64,000 nt of DNA, from positions 4,216,001-4,280,000 of the forward strand of contig NZ_CP011427.1 of NCBI RefSeq assembly GCF_001506165.1, written 5' to 3'. Under the pieces are notes generated by a model that saw only the letters and a list, made by a program, of their open reading frames with translations, was not told the DNA's origin and ran no database searches. Each line of letters opens with the position of its first letter. Position 1 is the first letter of the stretch. Shown here one piece after another: positions 43,629 to 55,394 of the stretch. The DNA is from Pantoea vagans (GTDB lineage Bacteria > Pseudomonadota > Gammaproteobacteria > Enterobacterales > Enterobacteriaceae). The position numbers were made by a program, and so were the translations under genes.

Positions 43629-43668
43629 TGTATCAATATTCATGCATTAATAGTGAATAAAAATACAA
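43629..43668. promoter_or_regulatory. ArgR operator (paired ARG boxes), argE/argC
   Basis: Two 18-bp boxes, TGTATCAATATTCATGCA (43629-43646) and TAGTGAATAAAAATACAA (43651-43668), fit the consensus WNTGAATWWWWATTCANW in a tandem layout near E. coli argE-argC. One operator can repress both directions. Confidence 0.85.
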
Positions 43669-43774
43669 TAACGTCGTCTGCATGTGAAGAGAGAAATCTT
43701 CTGCAAACGGCATCGTGGGCAACGGGGCAAGGCCGCGACCCGGAATGTGTGACTGTAATAAGGTATACAGCCTG

Positions 43775-44779
43775 ATGTTGAATACGCTGATCGTTGGTGC
43801 CAGTGGTTATGCTGGCGTAGAGCTTGCCACTTACCTGAATCGCCATCCGCATATGAACATAACCGCTTTGGCGGTTTCAGCGCAAAGCCCGGATGCCGGA
43901 AAATTACTGTCGGACCTGCATCCGCAGCTGAAAGGCATTGTGGATTTGCCACTGCAGCCGTTGAGTGATGCCTCAGAATGGGCCGATAAAGTCGATGTGG
44001 TGTTCCTTTGCACTGCCCATGAAGTCAGCCACGATCTGGCACCAGGTTTCCTTCAAGCCGGTTGCGTAGTGTTCGATCTTTCCGGTGCGTTCCGCGTCAA
44101 CGACGAAGCTTTCTATACTCAATATTATGGTTTCAGCCATCAGCATCAGGAGTGGCTGGACAAAGCGGTCTACGGCCTGGCGGAATGGCAGCACGACAAA
44201 ATTAAAGATGCACAGTTGGTCGCCGTGCCGGGTTGCTACCCAACGGCGGCTCAGCTGTCATTGAAACCGCTGGTTGAAGCGGGCCTGCTTAACGATGCAC
44301 AGTGGCCAGTGATCAATGCCACCAGCGGCGTAAGCGGTGCAGGGCGTAAAGCCAATGTTGGCACCAGCTTCTGTGAAGTGAGCCTGCAACCCTATGGGCT
44401 GTTTAACCACCGTCATCACCCTGAAATCGTTGCGCATTTGGGAACGCCAGTGATCTTCACGCCGCATCTGGGCAGCTTCCCGCGTGGTATTTTATCCACC
44501 ACCACCTGCCGTCTGAAAGCCGGTGTGACGCAACAAGATGTCGCCGATGCTTTCCACAAGGCCTATCACGACAAACCGCTGGTGCGCGTGTATGACAAAG
44601 GCGTGCCTGCGCTGAAAGGGGTGGTCGGTTTGCCGTTCTGCGATATCGGTTTTGCCATGCAAGGCGAGCACCTGATTGTGGTGGCGGCGGAAGATAACCT
44701 GCTGAAAGGTGCCTCTTCGCAGGCGGTTCAGTGTTTGAACATTCGTTTCGGCTTCCCCGAAACGCTGTCACTGATTTAA
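43775..44779 (+). CDS. argC: N-acetyl-gamma-glutamyl-phosphate reductase
   Basis: Third step of arginine synthesis. 334 residues from [17 protein letters not shown], as in E. coli; an upstream 20-residue extension is rejected. The catalytic Cys is in [16 protein letters not shown]. First gene of argCBGH, followed by argB after 15 bases. Confidence 0.98.
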   Translation: MLNTLIVGASGYAGVELATYLNRHPHMNITALAVSAQSPDAGKLLSDLHPQLKGIVDLPLQPLSDASEWADKVDVVFLCTAHEVSHDLAPGFLQAGCVVFDLSGAFRVNDEAFYTQYYGFSHQHQEWLDKAVYGLAEWQHDKIKDAQLVAVPGCYPTAAQLSLKPLVEAGLLNDAQWPVINATSGVSGAGRKANVGTSFCEVSLQPYGLFNHRHHPEIVAHLGTPVIFTPHLGSFPRGILSTTTCRLKAGVTQQDVADAFHKAYHDKPLVRVYDKGVPALKGVVGLPFCDIGFAMQGEHLIVVAAEDNLLKGASSQAVQCLNIRFGFPETLSLI

Positions 44780-44794
44780 AGGACGGAAACTGCA

Positions 44795-45568
44795 ATGAAT
44801 CCATTGATCATTAAACTGGGTGGCGTGTTGCTGGATAGCGAAGAAGCGCTGGCCCGTCTGTTTGATGCCCTGCTGGCGTATCGTAATGAATATCAGCGTC
44901 CGCTGATCATTGTGCACGGTGGCGGTTGCCTGGTTGACGAGCTGATGAAGAAGCTCGCCCTGCCAGTGAAAAAGAAGAACGGATTGCGCGTGACGCCAGC
45001 CGATCAGATTGACATTATTACCGGTGCCCTGGCCGGTACTGCCAACAAAACGCTGTTAGCGTGGGCAAAGAAATACGGCATTGGCGCAGTGGGCTTATGC
45101 CTCGGCGATGCTGGCCTGGTGAATGTGGCGCAGTTCGACGAAGAGCTCGGTCACGTGGGCAATGCCACGCCTGGCAATCCTGCGCTGGTGAATACCTTAT
45201 TAAGTGCAGGCTACATGCCAGTGATCAGTTCAATTGGTATCACTGATGGCGGTGACTTGATGAACGTCAATGCTGACCAGGCGGCGACGGCGCTGGCGGC
45301 AACTATCGGTGCTGATTTGGTTCTGTTGTCTGACGTGAGCGGTATTCTCGATGGCAAAGGTCAGCGCATCGAAGAGATGACAGCAGAGAAAGCAGAGCAG
45401 TTGATTGCTCAAGGCATTATTACTGATGGCATGATCGTGAAAGTGAACGCGGCGCTCGACGCAGCGCGTACGCTGGGTCGCCCGGTTGATATTGCTAGCT
45501 GGCGTCATGCTGAACAGCTGCCAACCCTTTTCAACGGCGTGTCGATTGGCACCCGGATTCTCGCATAA
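44795..45568 (+). CDS. argB: Acetylglutamate kinase
   Basis: Second step of arginine synthesis. 257 residues of the amino-acid-kinase fold: [15 protein letters not shown] at the N-terminus, [12 protein letters not shown] and [19 protein letters not shown]. Fifteen bases separate it from argG. Confidence 0.98.
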   Translation: MNPLIIKLGGVLLDSEEALARLFDALLAYRNEYQRPLIIVHGGGCLVDELMKKLALPVKKKNGLRVTPADQIDIITGALAGTANKTLLAWAKKYGIGAVGLCLGDAGLVNVAQFDEELGHVGNATPGNPALVNTLLSAGYMPVISSIGITDGGDLMNVNADQAATALAATIGADLVLLSDVSGILDGKGQRIEEMTAEKAEQLIAQGIITDGMIVKVNAALDAARTLGRPVDIASWRHAEQLPTLFNGVSIGTRILA

Positions 45569-45583
45569 TCAAGGATTTAAGAC

Positions 45584-46801
45584 ATGAGCACGCAAAAGAT
45601 TAAGAAAATCGTTCTGGCCTATTCCGGCGGTCTGGATACTTCAGCCATCATTCCATGGTTGAAAGAGAATTACGGCGATTGTGAAGTGGTGGCATTCGTG
45701 GCCAACATTGGTCAGGACCCAGCCGATCTGGAAGGCGTTGAGAAGAAAGCGCTGCAGTCTGGTGCTTCTGAATGCCACGTAGCTGACCTGCGTGAAGAGT
45801 TCATCAGCGAATACGTTTATCCTGTGCTGCAGACTGGCGCACTGTACGAAGGCACCTACCTGCTGGGTACCTCAATGGCACGTCCTATCATCGCTAAAGC
45901 GCAGGTTGAGCTGGCGCTGAAAGTCGGCGCAGACGCGCTGTGCCACGGTGCGACCGGTAAAGGTAACGATCAGGTGCGTTTCGAAACCACCTACACCGCA
46001 CTGGCACCACAGCTGAAAGTGGTTGCGCCATGGCGTGAGTGGGACCTGCGTTCACGTGAAGCCCTGTTGGATTACCTGAAAGTACGCAACATCCCAACTA
46101 CCGCTTCGCTGGAAAAAATCTACAGCCGTGACGAGAACGCATGGCACATCTCCACCGAAGGCGGCGTACTGGAAAGCCCAGCGAACGCACCGAACAAAGA
46201 TTGCTGGGTATGGACCGTTGATCCACTGGAAGCGCCAGACCAGCCAGAGAACGTGACCGTCACCGTTGAGAAAGGCCGTGTGGTTGCCGTAAACGGTGAG
46301 AAGCTGAGTCCGTTCCAGTGCCTGGAAAAACTGAATGTGCTGGGCGCGAAGCACGGCGTGGGCCGTATTGATATCGTGGAAAACCGCCTGGTGGGTATTA
46401 AGTCTCGCGGCTGCTATGAAACCCCTGGCGGCACCATCATGGTTAACGCCCTGCGTGCGGTTGAGCAGCTGGTGCTGGATCGTGATAGCTTCAAATGGCG
46501 TGAGCAGTTGGGCCATGAGATGTCTTACGTAGTTTACGACGGTCGTTGGTTCGCGCCACTGCGTAAATCTATCCAGGCGGCAGCTGAATCACTGGCAGAA
46601 GAAGTGAATGGCGAAGTGGTACTGCAGCTGTATAAAGGCCAGGCGACCGCGATTCAGAAAACCTCTGCTAACAGCCTGTACTCTGAAGAATTCGCGACCT
46701 TCGGCGAGGACGAAGTGTACGACCACAGCCACGCGGGCGGCTTCATCCGTCTGTTCTCTCTCTCTTCACGCATCCGTGCACTGAACGAGCAGAAGAAGTA
46801 A
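45584..46801 (+). CDS. argG: Argininosuccinate synthase (short type)
   Basis: Condenses citrulline and aspartate. 405 residues, the short subtype, unlike the longer (about 447) E. coli enzyme. The PP-loop motif [18 protein letters not shown] and [13 protein letters not shown] are clear. In E. coli argG is unlinked; here it lies inside the arginine operon. A terminator-like hairpin follows before argH. Confidence 0.98.
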   Translation: MSTQKIKKIVLAYSGGLDTSAIIPWLKENYGDCEVVAFVANIGQDPADLEGVEKKALQSGASECHVADLREEFISEYVYPVLQTGALYEGTYLLGTSMARPIIAKAQVELALKVGADALCHGATGKGNDQVRFETTYTALAPQLKVVAPWREWDLRSREALLDYLKVRNIPTTASLEKIYSRDENAWHISTEGGVLESPANAPNKDCWVWTVDPLEAPDQPENVTVTVEKGRVVAVNGEKLSPFQCLEKLNVLGAKHGVGRIDIVENRLVGIKSRGCYETPGGTIMVNALRAVEQLVLDRDSFKWREQLGHEMSYVVYDGRWFAPLRKSIQAAAESLAEEVNGEVVLQLYKGQATAIQKTSANSLYSEEFATFGEDEVYDHSHAGGFIRLFSLSSRIRALNEQKK

Positions 46802-46826
46802 TACCGCAGCAGAGACGATTTTTTGC

Positions 46827-46853
46827 AAGGGCGGCCGCGAGCCGCCCTTTCTT
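46827..46853 (+). terminator. Hairpin/terminator between argG and argH
   Basis: Perfect 9-bp stem AAGGGCGGC/GCCGCCCTT with a 5-base loop and a T-rich end (CTTTCTTT). argH begins 24 bases further on, so it could limit argH expression. Confidence 0.75.
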
Positions 46854-46877
46854 TAACAGAATTCAGGAGTAAAGCAG

Positions 46878-48251
46878 ATGGCACTTTGGGGCGGACGTTT
46901 TTCGCAGGCAGCAGACCAACGGTTCAAACAATTCAATGACTCACTGCGTTTTGACTATCGTCTGGCTGAGCAGGACATCACCGGGTCGATTGCGTGGTCA
47001 AAAGCGCTGGTGACCGTCAATGTGCTGAGCAGCGAAGAACAACAGCAGCTGGAAGCCGCATTAAATGAACTGCTGGCAGAAGTGCGCGCCAATCCAGAGC
47101 AGATTTTGCAAAGCGACGCAGAAGATATTCACAGCTGGGTTGAGGGCAAACTGATCGACAAAGTTGGCGCACTCGGTAAAAAACTGCATACCGGCCGTAG
47201 CCGTAACGATCAGGTCGCGACCGATCTCAAACTGTGGTGCAAAGAGCAGGTTGCGCTGCTGCTTGAAGCAACGCGTGAGCTGCAATCGGCTTTGGTGGCG
47301 ACCGCAGAAGCCAATCAAGACGCAGTCATGCCGGGTTACACGCACTTGCAGCGTGCACAGCCGGTGACCTTTGCGCACTGGTGTCTGGCCTATGTTGAGA
47401 TGCTGGCGCGTGATGAAAGCCGCTTGCAGGATACCCTGAAGCGTCTGGATGTCAGCCCGCTGGGCTGTGGCGCACTGGCTGGCACTGCGTATGAAATCGA
47501 CCGTCAGCAGCTGGCGGGCTGGTTAGGTTTCGCCTCTGCCACCCGCAACAGCCTTGATACCGTGTCTGACCGCGATCACGTACTGGAGCTGCTGTCTGAC
47601 GCATCGATCGGTATGGTGCACCTGTCACGCTTTGCTGAAGACCTGATTTTCTTCAACACCGGTGAAGCGGGCTTCCTTGAACTGTCTGACAAGGTGACGT
47701 CTGGCTCCTCACTGATGCCGCAGAAGAAAAACCCGGATGCGCTGGAACTGATTCGCGGCAAATGTGGCCGTGTGCAGGGCGCGTTGACCGGCATGATGAT
47801 GACGCTGAAAGGTCTGCCACTGGCTTACAACAAAGACATGCAGGAAGATAAAGAAGGGCTGTTCGATGCGCTGGATACCTGGGGAGACTGCCTGCATATG
47901 GCGGTGCTGGTGCTGGACGGCATTCAGGTAAAACGTCCACGTTGCCAGGAGGCAGCAGAGCAAGGTTATGCTAACTCCACTGAGCTGGCGGACTATCTGG
48001 TGGCGAAGGGCGTACCTTTCCGTGAAGCACACCACATTGTGGGTGAAACAGTGGTAGAAGCGATCAAACAGGGCGTCGCGCTGGAAGCGTTAAGCCTGGC
48101 GCAGCTGAAGCAGTTCAGTGCGGTGATTGAGGACGATGTCTATCCGATCCTGTCACTGCAATCGTGCCTGGATAAGCGTAACGCCCAAGGCGGTGTGGCA
48201 CCACAACAGGTGGCGTTCGCCATCAGCGAAGCGAAAAAGCGTTTAAGCTGA
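46878..48251 (+). CDS. argH: Argininosuccinate lyase
   Basis: Last step of arginine synthesis, releasing fumarate. 457 residues of the fumarase/aspartase family, with the signature [15 protein letters not shown] and the N-terminal [14 protein letters not shown]. Ends argCBGH. Its stop is only two bases from the A run that forms the U tract of a minus-strand terminator. Confidence 0.98.
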   Translation: MALWGGRFSQAADQRFKQFNDSLRFDYRLAEQDITGSIAWSKALVTVNVLSSEEQQQLEAALNELLAEVRANPEQILQSDAEDIHSWVEGKLIDKVGALGKKLHTGRSRNDQVATDLKLWCKEQVALLLEATRELQSALVATAEANQDAVMPGYTHLQRAQPVTFAHWCLAYVEMLARDESRLQDTLKRLDVSPLGCGALAGTAYEIDRQQLAGWLGFASATRNSLDTVSDRDHVLELLSDASIGMVHLSRFAEDLIFFNTGEAGFLELSDKVTSGSSLMPQKKNPDALELIRGKCGRVQGALTGMMMTLKGLPLAYNKDMQEDKEGLFDALDTWGDCLHMAVLVLDGIQVKRPRCQEAAEQGYANSTELADYLVAKGVPFREAHHIVGETVVEAIKQGVALEALSLAQLKQFSAVIEDDVYPILSLQSCLDKRNAQGGVAPQQVAFAISEAKKRLS

Positions 48252-48253
48252 TG

Positions 48254-48425
48254 AAAAAAAAGCGGGCTCCTTTTCGGTAGCCCGCCAACCTCTAGCTTCA
48301 GAATTACATGTTGTTATAGGCACATCATCAAGGGCTGGCACTCCCGGCCAACACCACGATTTTTCAAGCTGATTGCAGGTGATGCTCCATGTCATCTCAG
48401 CTTCTTTTCTACATTGCTTCGTATG
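48254..48425 (-). ncRNA. Candidate OxyS-type small RNA (divergent from oxyR)
   Basis: A minus-strand unit with no coding frame. A -10 AATAAT (48432-48437) predicts a start near 48425. It ends at a strong terminator: GCGGGCT/AGCCCGC stem (48262-48268 with 48279-48285) followed by U8 (A run 48254-48261). The promoter lies directly beside the OxyR site, where E. coli oxyS starts. The roughly 170-nt length exceeds E. coli OxyS (109 nt), and the body shows no obvious identity to it, so homology is by position and architecture only. Confidence 0.5.
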
Positions 48426-48451
48426 GTCGGTATTATTCCTGTTCATTGCTT

Positions 48452-48500
48452 GATAGGGCTAATCGTTCATTGCTATTCTATCTATCGCCACGGGCTATCG
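48452..48500. promoter_or_regulatory. OxyR binding site, oxyR/oxyS-type regulatory region
   Basis: GATAGGGCTAATCGTTCATT (48452-48471), then TGCTATTCTATCTATCG and a further CTATCG, carries the spaced ATAG/CTAT elements of OxyR tetramer sites. It closely follows the E. coli oxyR-oxyS operator as I recall it. It covers the oxyR promoter (autorepression) and abuts the minus-strand -10. Confidence 0.75.
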
Positions 48501-48517
48501 TGGTTTGGAGGATATCA

Positions 48518-49435
48518 ATGAACATTCGTGATCTGGAGTATCTGGTTTCGCTTGCGGAGCATCGCCATTTCCGGCGTGCAGCTGACGCTTGTCATGTCAG
48601 CCAACCCACCTTAAGTGGACAGATTCGTAAGCTGGAAGATGAACTGGGTGTGATGCTGCTGGAACGTACCAGCCGTAAGGTGTTATTTACGCAGGCTGGC
48701 TTGTTGCTGGTGGACCAGGCACGAACCGTGTTGCGTGAAGTGAAAGTGCTGAAAGAGATGGCGAGCCAACAGGGTGAAGCCATGTCCGGGCCGCTGCATA
48801 TTGGTTTGATTCCGACTACCGGTCCTTACTTGCTGCCGCATATCATCCCTATGCTGCACAAGACCTTCCCCAAACTCGAAATGTATCTGCATGAAGCGCA
48901 GACCCAGCAACTGCTGGCACAGCTCGACAGCGGTAAGCTGGATTGTGCCATTCTGGCGCTGGTCAAAGAGAGCGAAGCCTTCATTGAGGTACCGCTGTTC
49001 GACGAACCGATGAGACTGGCTGTCTATCAGGATCACCCGTGGCATGATCGCGATCGTGTCCCGATGTCAGATCTGGCGGGCGAAAAGCTGCTGATGCTGG
49101 AAGATGGCCACTGCTTGCGCGATCAAGCCATGGGCTTCTGCTTCGAAGCGGGTGCAGATGAAGATACCCATTTCCGCGCGACCAGTCTGGAAACACTGCG
49201 CAATATGGTCGCGGCGGGAAGCGGCATTACGCTGTTGCCCTCACTGGCGGTGCCAAATGAGCGAGTGCGTGACGGCGTGTGTTATCTGCCGTGCTATAAG
49301 CCGGTTCCACAGCGTACTATCGCACTGGTGTATCGTCCGGGTTCGCCTCTGCGCAGCCGCTATGAGCAGCTGGCAGAAGCAATTAAAACCCACATGCAGG
49401 GTTATCTGGGCACCACGTTAAAACAGGCGGTTTAA
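48518..49435 (+). CDS. oxyR: Hydrogen-peroxide regulator OxyR
   Basis: LysR-type activator switched by a disulfide. 305 residues from [25 protein letters not shown] precedes the ATG. An upstream 43-residue extension is rejected because it crosses the operator. The redox cysteines equal to Cys199 and Cys208 are visible in [14 protein letters not shown]. The last 18 bases overlap convergent sthA. Confidence 0.98.
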   Translation: MNIRDLEYLVSLAEHRHFRRAADACHVSQPTLSGQIRKLEDELGVMLLERTSRKVLFTQAGLLLVDQARTVLREVKVLKEMASQQGEAMSGPLHIGLIPTTGPYLLPHIIPMLHKTFPKLEMYLHEAQTQQLLAQLDSGKLDCAILALVKESEAFIEVPLFDEPMRLAVYQDHPWHDRDRVPMSDLAGEKLLMLEDGHCLRDQAMGFCFEAGADEDTHFRATSLETLRNMVAAGSGITLLPSLAVPNERVRDGVCYLPCYKPVPQRTIALVYRPGSPLRSRYEQLAEAIKTHMQGYLGTTLKQAV

Positions 49436-50818
49436 CCCGTTAAGCGCGGCCACTCGGTAGGCTTCAGCCATGGTGGGATAGTTGAAGGTGGTATTCACGA
49501 AGTACTCAATCGTGTTGCCGCCGTTCTTCTGCTCCATAATGGCCTGGCCGATGTGAATAATCTCCGCGGCACGCTCGCCAAAGCAGTGAATCCCCAAAAT
49601 CTCTTTGGTTTCGCGATGGAACAGGATTTTCAGGCTGCCCACGTGCATGCCGACAATCTGTGCGCGCGCCAGATGTTTAAACTGCGCGCGACCCACTTCA
49701 TATGGCACTTTCATCGCGGTGAGCTGTTGCTCGGTTTTACCCACTGAACTGATCTCCGGAATGGTGTAAATCCCGGTAGGAATGTCTTCGATCAGATGCG
49801 CAGTGGCTTCGCCTTTGATGATGGCTTGCGCCGCAATACGGCCCTGATCGTACGCCGCTGAAGCCAGACTTGGGTAACCAATGACATCGCCCACGGCATA
49901 GATGTGTGGCTGTGCAGTCTGGTACATGCTGTTCACTTTCAACAGACCACGACCATCGGCTTCGAGGCCAACATTTTCCAGCGCCAGCGAATCCGTGTTA
50001 CCGGTTCGGCCATTCGCGTACAGCAGGCAATCTGCTTTCACTTTTTTGCCTGACTTTAGGTGCATGATCACGCCATCACTCACCCCTTCAATCTTCTCGA
50101 ACTCTTCGTTGTGACGAATCACAACGCCGCTGTTCCAGAAGTGGTAGGAGAGCGAATCTGACATTTCCTGATCGAGGAACGCCAGTAAACGATCGCGGGT
50201 GTTGATCAGATCGACTTTGACGTTGAGCCCACGGAAGATCGACGCGTATTCGCAACCAATCACACCGGCGCCGTAAATAATCACATGGCCAGGTTCATGA
50301 TGCAGATTAAGGATGGAGTCGGAGTCGTAAATGCGTGGGTGGGTAAAGTCGACGTCTGCTGGATGGTACGGGCGTGAACCGCAGGCAATCACGAATTTTT
50401 CTGCGGTTAAGCGTTCGCGGGTGCCATCCGGTTGCTCAACCTCAATGGTGTTGGCGTCGACAAAATGGGCATCGCCCTGATAAAGCTCACACCGGTTGCG
50501 CTCGTAAAAACCCTGACGCATCGCCGTTTGTTGGCTGATAACGTTTTCAGTGTGATTCAGAATGTCAGCAAATGAAGAACGCAGGAGTCGGGTGTGATCG
50601 CTATAAAGGGGGTTTTGATTGAACTCAATAATACGGCTGACAGCGTGACGCAAGGCTTTAGAAGGGATGGTTCCCCAGTGAGTACAACCGCCGCCGATGT
50701 TATGGTAGCGTTCGATCACTGCAATGCGCGCTCCCTGCTTTACCAGGCCCATTGCCGCACCTTCGCCGCCTGGACCGGAGCCAATCACAATGGCATCGTA
50801 ATCGTAAGACTTTTGCAT
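49418..50818 (-). CDS. sthA: Soluble pyridine nucleotide transhydrogenase
   Basis: FAD flavoprotein moving hydride between NADPH and NAD+. 466 residues of the disulfide-reductase superfamily: [16 protein letters not shown], then [18 protein letters not shown] (one Cys only, as expected for SthA), NAD-binding [12 protein letters not shown] and [14 protein letters not shown]. Convergent with and overlapping oxyR. Confidence 0.97.
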   Translation of the reverse strand: MQKSYDYDAIVIGSGPGGEGAAMGLVKQGARIAVIERYHNIGGGCTHWGTIPSKALRHAVSRIIEFNQNPLYSDHTRLLRSSFADILNHTENVISQQTAMRQGFYERNRCELYQGDAHFVDANTIEVEQPDGTRERLTAEKFVIACGSRPYHPADVDFTHPRIYDSDSILNLHHEPGHVIIYGAGVIGCEYASIFRGLNVKVDLINTRDRLLAFLDQEMSDSLSYHFWNSGVVIRHNEEFEKIEGVSDGVIMHLKSGKKVKADCLLYANGRTGNTDSLALENVGLEADGRGLLKVNSMYQTAQPHIYAVGDVIGYPSLASAAYDQGRIAAQAIIKGEATAHLIEDIPTGIYTIPEISSVGKTEQQLTAMKVPYEVGRAQFKHLARAQIVGMHVGSLKILFHRETKEILGIHCFGERAAEIIHIGQAIMEQKNGGNTIEYFVNTTFNYPTMAEAYRVAALNGLNRLF

Positions 50819-51011
50819 ACCAGTACGTCCTATTTTTCTATCACATTTTTACAACGAGATTCTAACATCTCGCCGCGCACTTCTGAATTCTATCAGCGAA
50901 AATTGCCCAGTTTTGACAAAGCGTGAGGTTCACAGACGCTCACAAGTTTGCGCCACTGTACGCTGAAAAGTTTGTTATAGTGCCTGCAAGATCACTCAAA
51001 AGGCCGGGAAC

Positions 51012-51656
51012 ATGGGCGTCAGGGCGCAACAGAAAGAACGTACACGACGCTCACTGATTGAAGCAGCCTTCAGTCAGTTAAGTGCAGAAAGGAGTTTTGC
51101 CAGCCTGAGTTTGCGTGAAGTCGCGCGTGAAGCCGGGATTGCACCTACTTCATTTTATCGTCACTTCAAAGATGTGGATGAGTTGGGTCTCACCATGGTC
51201 GATGAAAGTGGCTTGATGCTACGCCAGTTGATGCGCCAGGCGCGTCAGCGCATCGCGAAAGGCGGCAGCATCATCAAGACTTCCGTCTCCACTTTTATGG
51301 AATTCATCGGGAACAATCCCAATGCTTTTCGTCTCTTATTACGTGAACGCTCCGGAACCTCGGCGGCGTTTCGTGCCGCGGTCGCTCGTGAAATTCAGCA
51401 CTTTATTGCTGAACTGGCCGATTATCTTGAGCTGGAAAATCGCATGCCGCGCAGTTTCACTGAAGCTCAGGCTGAAGCGATGGTCACCATCGTGTTTAGT
51501 GCAGGTGCTGAAGCGTTGGATGTGGATATCGAACAGCGTCGCAAGCTGGAAGATCGCCTGGTGCTGCAATTACGCATGATCGCCAAAGGTGCTTATTACT
51601 GGTATCGCCGGGAGCAGGAACGTCTGGCGGTCACCCTGGAAAAAACCGAAGAGTAA
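51012..51656 (+). CDS. fabR: TetR-family fatty-acid repressor FabR
   Basis: Represses fabA/fabB according to the unsaturated:saturated acyl balance. 214 residues with helix-turn-helix [20 protein letters not shown] (about 36-55). Almost the E. coli sequence. yijD follows after 18 bases, the usual fabR-yijD pair. Confidence 0.97.
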   Translation: MGVRAQQKERTRRSLIEAAFSQLSAERSFASLSLREVAREAGIAPTSFYRHFKDVDELGLTMVDESGLMLRQLMRQARQRIAKGGSIIKTSVSTFMEFIGNNPNAFRLLLRERSGTSAAFRAAVAREIQHFIAELADYLELENRMPRSFTEAQAEAMVTIVFSAGAEALDVDIEQRRKLEDRLVLQLRMIAKGAYYWYRREQERLAVTLEKTEE

Positions 51657-51674
51657 TGTGATAAGGATAATGAA

Positions 51675-52031
51675 ATGATTGAGCAAAACCCTCGCGATAA
51701 AGGAACGTTGTTACTGGCTTTTATCACCGGTTTAGCGATCAACGGCTCCTTTTCGGTGCTGTTTAGTACTTTTGTACCCTTTTCGATTTTCCCGTTGATT
51801 GCTCTGGGCCTGGCGGCCTGGTGCCTGCATCAACGTTATCTGAACCGCAACATGCCGGACGGTATGCCTTCACTGGCTGCGGCGTTTTTCCTGCTGGGCA
51901 TTCTGGTGTATAGCGCGCTGGTGCGTGCTGAATATCCGGATATCGGCTCCAACTTTATCCCGACCATTCTGATGGTGGCGTTGGTGTTCTGGATTGCCAC
52001 TCGCTTCCGCCGCGCGAAGAATAAAAGCTAA
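51675..52031 (+). CDS. yijD: Inner-membrane protein YijD (DUF1422)
   Basis: 118 residues with four hydrophobic segments (about 10-27, 28-45, 60-78, 92-109) and a basic C-terminus. Matches the DUF1422 family in size and in linkage to fabR and trmA. Function unknown. Confidence 0.93.
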   Translation: MIEQNPRDKGTLLLAFITGLAINGSFSVLFSTFVPFSIFPLIALGLAAWCLHQRYLNRNMPDGMPSLAAAFFLLGILVYSALVRAEYPDIGSNFIPTILMVALVFWIATRFRRAKNKS

Positions 52032-52038
52032 AAACAAC

Positions 52039-52067
52039 AACGGGAACCACAGGGTTCCCGTTTTGTT
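52039..52067. terminator. Terminator between yijD and trmA
   Basis: Perfect 10-bp stem AACGGGAACC/GGTTCCCGTT with a 4-base loop and T-rich end (TTTTGTTTT). It separates convergent yijD and trmA and probably serves yijD. Confidence 0.85.
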
Positions 52068-53171
52068 TTACGCTTTGCGCGTCAGCCAGACACCGCATTC
52101 CATATGATGGGTGTAAGGGAACTGGTCGAACAGTGCCAGGCGCGAAATCTCGTGGGTCTCACCCAGCGTTGCCAGGTTATCGCACAGCGTTTGTGGGTTG
52201 CAGGAGATATAAAGGATGCTTGGATAGGCCTGCACCATTTTCACCGTTTCCTCATCCAGCCCGCTGCGTGGTGGATCGACAAAAATGGTTTCGCACTCAT
52301 AACTCGTCAGATCGATGCCTTCTAAACGGTTAAAACTGCGCACGCCATTCATCGCCTGAGTAAACTCTTCCGCCGCCATACGAATGATCTGCACATTATC
52401 AATGTGGTTGGCCGCAATGTTGTACTGCGCTGAGGCCACTGATGGCTTGGCAATTTCCGTCGCCAGTACGCGGCGGAAGTTACGCGCCAGTGCCAGCGAG
52501 AAGTTGCCGTTTCCGCAATACAGTTCCAGCAGATCGCCACGCGAACCTTGGGTGACGTCCAACGCCCACTCCAGCATCTGAATGTTCATGGCCGCATTGG
52601 GCTGAGTGAAGCTGTTTTCTACCTGGCGATAAATCATCTCTTTTCCTGCCACCGGCAGGCATTCATCGACGTAGTCGCGATCGAGGCAGATTTTGGTCTT
52701 GGTTGCGCGTCCAATCAGCTGTAAGTCAATACCTTCGGCGCGCAGTGTGTCGCGCAGTACGGTCGCGGCTTCGGTCCAGTCTGCTTCGAGCTTGCGGTGG
52801 TATAACAGCGAAATCACGATCTGATTGCTCATCGTCGACAGGTAGTCGATCTGGAACAATTTAAAACGCAGCGCCGGGTTATCACGGATCGCCTCGATCA
52901 GTTTTGGCATCAGCTGGTTGATCAGTTCGCTGGCGGCAGGGAATTGATCCACACGAATGCGCTGCTTGGTTTCTTGATCAAAGATGATGTGATAGAGATC
53001 GTCACCCTCGTGCCAGATGCGGAATTCTGCGCGCATGCGATAGTGGCTGACCGGTGAGCGGAACACCTCCACGTCAGGCGCGGCAAAGGGCGCCATCATC
53101 GCCTGTAAACGGCTGACTTTCTCTGCCAGTTGCGCGTCGTATTGTTCAATCGGGAGCTGTTCGGGTGTCAT
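52068..53171 (-). CDS. trmA: tRNA/tmRNA (uracil-C5)-methyltransferase
   Basis: Makes ribothymidine at position 54 of tRNA. 367 residues from [19 protein letters not shown] (E. coli 366); a 15-residue upstream extension is rejected. SAM motif [26 protein letters not shown] and the catalytic-Cys motif [11 protein letters not shown]. Divergent from the btuB riboswitch. Confidence 0.97.
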   Translation of the reverse strand: MTPEQLPIEQYDAQLAEKVSRLQAMMAPFAAPDVEVFRSPVSHYRMRAEFRIWHEGDDLYHIIFDQETKQRIRVDQFPAASELINQLMPKLIEAIRDNPALRFKLFQIDYLSTMSNQIVISLLYHRKLEADWTEAATVLRDTLRAEGIDLQLIGRATKTKICLDRDYVDECLPVAGKEMIYRQVENSFTQPNAAMNIQMLEWALDVTQGSRGDLLELYCGNGNFSLALARNFRRVLATEIAKPSVASAQYNIAANHIDNVQIIRMAAEEFTQAMNGVRSFNRLEGIDLTSYECETIFVDPPRSGLDEETVKMVQAYPSILYISCNPQTLCDNLATLGETHEISRLALFDQFPYTHHMECGVWLTRKA

Positions 53172-53287
53172 CTTCAATCCTGGTAATAAGCCTGCTTGCC
53201 GGGCGATTGTAGGCATTCACCTGCTGATGTCCAGTTCTGTGAGAGGAAGATGGCTTTCAGGCCTTCTTAACCTTAGACTGCGACAGC

Positions 53288-53440
53288 CGGCCTCCTTGAG
53301 TTAAAAGGGAATCCAGTGCAAATCTGGAGCTGACGCGCAGCGGTAAATGAATGTCGTGGTGATCGCATCGATAAACACTGTCCTACGGGATGGGAAGTTT
53401 TTCACCATTTATGATTCTCAGCCCGAAGACCTGCCGGTGT
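53288..53440 (+). promoter_or_regulatory. Adenosylcobalamin riboswitch upstream of btuB
   Basis: Ordered cobalamin-aptamer elements: TTAAAAGGGAATCCAGTGCA (53311-53330), GAGCTGACGCGCAGCGGTAA (53337-53356), the TCCTACGGGATGGGAAG loop, and the B12 box AGCCCGAAGACCTGCCGG (53420-53437). It lies in the roughly 350-bp trmA-btuB spacer and should lower btuB expression when cobalamin is abundant. Boundaries are approximate. Confidence 0.92.
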
Positions 53441-53522
53441 GACGTCGCAACTACTACGATCATCGCGTGCTATCGATCGTGGGCCTGCGGCATCCTGCTT
53501 CGTCTTTTGGATGCTTACAAAA

Positions 53523-55394
53523 ATGAATAAAAGCAAAACCACGCTGTTTGCCTTCAGTGCAACGGCGCTTTCACTCTGGGCTGCATATGGATACGCTCAG
53601 GATGATGATACGCAAATCGTGACCGCTAACCGTTTCGCCCAGCCGGTGTCTTCAGTGCTGGCTCCCACTACCGTTGTCACCCGTGATGAGATTGATCGCT
53701 GGCAGGCTAAAAGCCTCACTGATGTTATGCGGCGCTTACCTGGCGTGGATATCGCGCAGAACGGTGGCCTTGGCCAATCCAGCTCAATGTTCATCCGTGG
53801 CACAAATTCAAGCCACGTGCTGGTGCTCATTGATGGCATTCGCCTTAATCAGGCAGGTATTTCCGGTTCATCTGATTTAAGCCAAATACCGTTGTCGCTG
53901 GTGCAACGCATCGAATATATCCGTGGTGCACGTTCTGCGGTGTATGGTTCTGATGCGATTGGTGGCGTGGTTAACATTATTACCGGTCGTGATAAACCGG
54001 GTACTACCTTGACCGCGGGGATGGGTTCAAAAGGCTACCAAAGCTACGACGGTTCTACGCAGCAAATGCTGGGCGATGCCACTAAGCTGACCATGGCAGG
54101 TAACTATACTTACACCAAGGGCTATGATGTGGTGGCCAATCTGCCTGATGTTTACGGCGATCCGGCACAGAAAGACCGCGACGGCTTTATGAGTAAGACG
54201 CTGTATGGGTCGTTAGAGCATCAGTTTAACGATCAATTTAGCGGGTTTGTCCGTGGCTATGGCTTCGATAATCGTACTGCTTACGACGGCTATCCGACTT
54301 ACGTTGAACCCAACACCTTTGTTGATACTCGCCAGCTTTACAGCCAAACCTGGGATACCGGTTTGCGCTTCAATCAGGGCATCTATTCATCCCAGTTAAT
54401 TGCCAGTTACAGCCATACCAAGGACTACAACTACAGCCCGCAGCTCGGTAAATATGATGCGACGGCGTCATTAGATGATGTGCAGCAATATAACCTGCAG
54501 TGGGGCAATACCGTTCAGGTAGGGCACGGAGCGGTGAGTGGAGGCGTGGACTGGCAGAAACAAACTTCTGAACCCGGCACTAACTCCACTATTGAAGGTC
54601 AGGAGCAACGTAATACCGGTATTTATGCGACCGCGCAGCAGCAGTTTGGTAGTGTCACGCTGGAAGGTGCCGTACGTGGTGATGACAATAATGCTTTTGG
54701 CTGGCACAACACCTGGCAGAGCAGCGCTTCATGGGCGTTTGTTGACGGCTACAGTGTGTTTGCTTCTTATGGTACGGCCTTTAAATCGCCAAACCTGGGG
54801 CAGCTTTACAGCCAGACTTATGGCAACCCGGATCTGAAGCCAGAAAAAAGCAAGCAGTGGGAAGGTGGGTTTGAAGGTCTGACCGGGCCAGTCAACTGGC
54901 GTGTATCGGGTTATCGTAATGACATCGACAATCTAATCGATAGCGACCCAAGCACTTACGTTTATTACAACATCAACAAAGCGCGTATCAAAGGTGTCGA
55001 AGCTACAGCGTCCTTCGACACTGGCCCATTGAGTCATCAGATCTCTTATGACTATGTTGATGCGCGCAATGCTGAAACCAACCAACAGCTGGTACGCCGT
55101 GCTAAGCAGCAGGTGAAATATCAACTCGACTGGACGATCTACGATTTTGACTGGTCCATTACCTATCATTATCTGGGCGACCGTTACGACACCGACTATA
55201 ACCACTCCTACACCGCGCAGCGCGTAAAATTGGGTGGAGTAAGTTTATGGGATCTTGCAGTGTCGTATCCGGTCACATCACAGCTCACCGTTCGTGGTAG
55301 AATTGCCAACCTGTTCGATAAAGACTACGAGACAGTGTATGGCTATCAAACTCCAGGAACGGAGTATTACCTCAGCGCCAGCTACAGCTTCTGA
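53523..55394 (+). CDS. btuB: Outer-membrane cobalamin transporter BtuB
   Basis: TonB-dependent 22-strand barrel for vitamin B12. 623 residues from [20 protein letters not shown] (signal peptide). The TonB box [10 protein letters not shown] is near the mature N-terminus. The plug domain has [19 protein letters not shown] and [14 protein letters not shown], and the chain ends with aromatic YSF. An ATG 12 bases upstream is a possible alternative start. The 3' end overlaps murI by 56 bases, as in E. coli. Confidence 0.95.
   Translation: MNKSKTTLFAFSATALSLWAAYGYAQDDDTQIVTANRFAQPVSSVLAPTTVVTRDEIDRWQAKSLTDVMRRLPGVDIAQNGGLGQSSSMFIRGTNSSHVLVLIDGIRLNQAGISGSSDLSQIPLSLVQRIEYIRGARSAVYGSDAIGGVVNIITGRDKPGTTLTAGMGSKGYQSYDGSTQQMLGDATKLTMAGNYTYTKGYDVVANLPDVYGDPAQKDRDGFMSKTLYGSLEHQFNDQFSGFVRGYGFDNRTAYDGYPTYVEPNTFVDTRQLYSQTWDTGLRFNQGIYSSQLIASYSHTKDYNYSPQLGKYDATASLDDVQQYNLQWGNTVQVGHGAVSGGVDWQKQTSEPGTNSTIEGQEQRNTGIYATAQQQFGSVTLEGAVRGDDNNAFGWHNTWQSSASWAFVDGYSVFASYGTAFKSPNLGQLYSQTYGNPDLKPEKSKQWEGGFEGLTGPVNWRVSGYRNDIDNLIDSDPSTYVYYNINKARIKGVEATASFDTGPLSHQISYDYVDARNAETNQQLVRRAKQQVKYQLDWTIYDFDWSITYHYLGDRYDTDYNHSYTAQRVKLGGVSLWDLAVSYPVTSQLTVRGRIANLFDKDYETVYGYQTPGTEYYLSASYSF

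Noticed and set aside
48254..48285. Hairpin read as the argH terminator
   Set aside because: On the plus strand no T run follows the stem; the U8 tract is on the minus strand only.
48389..48517. 43-residue N-terminal extension of OxyR
   Set aside because: It would cross the OxyR operator; the family N-terminus is MNIRDLEYL.
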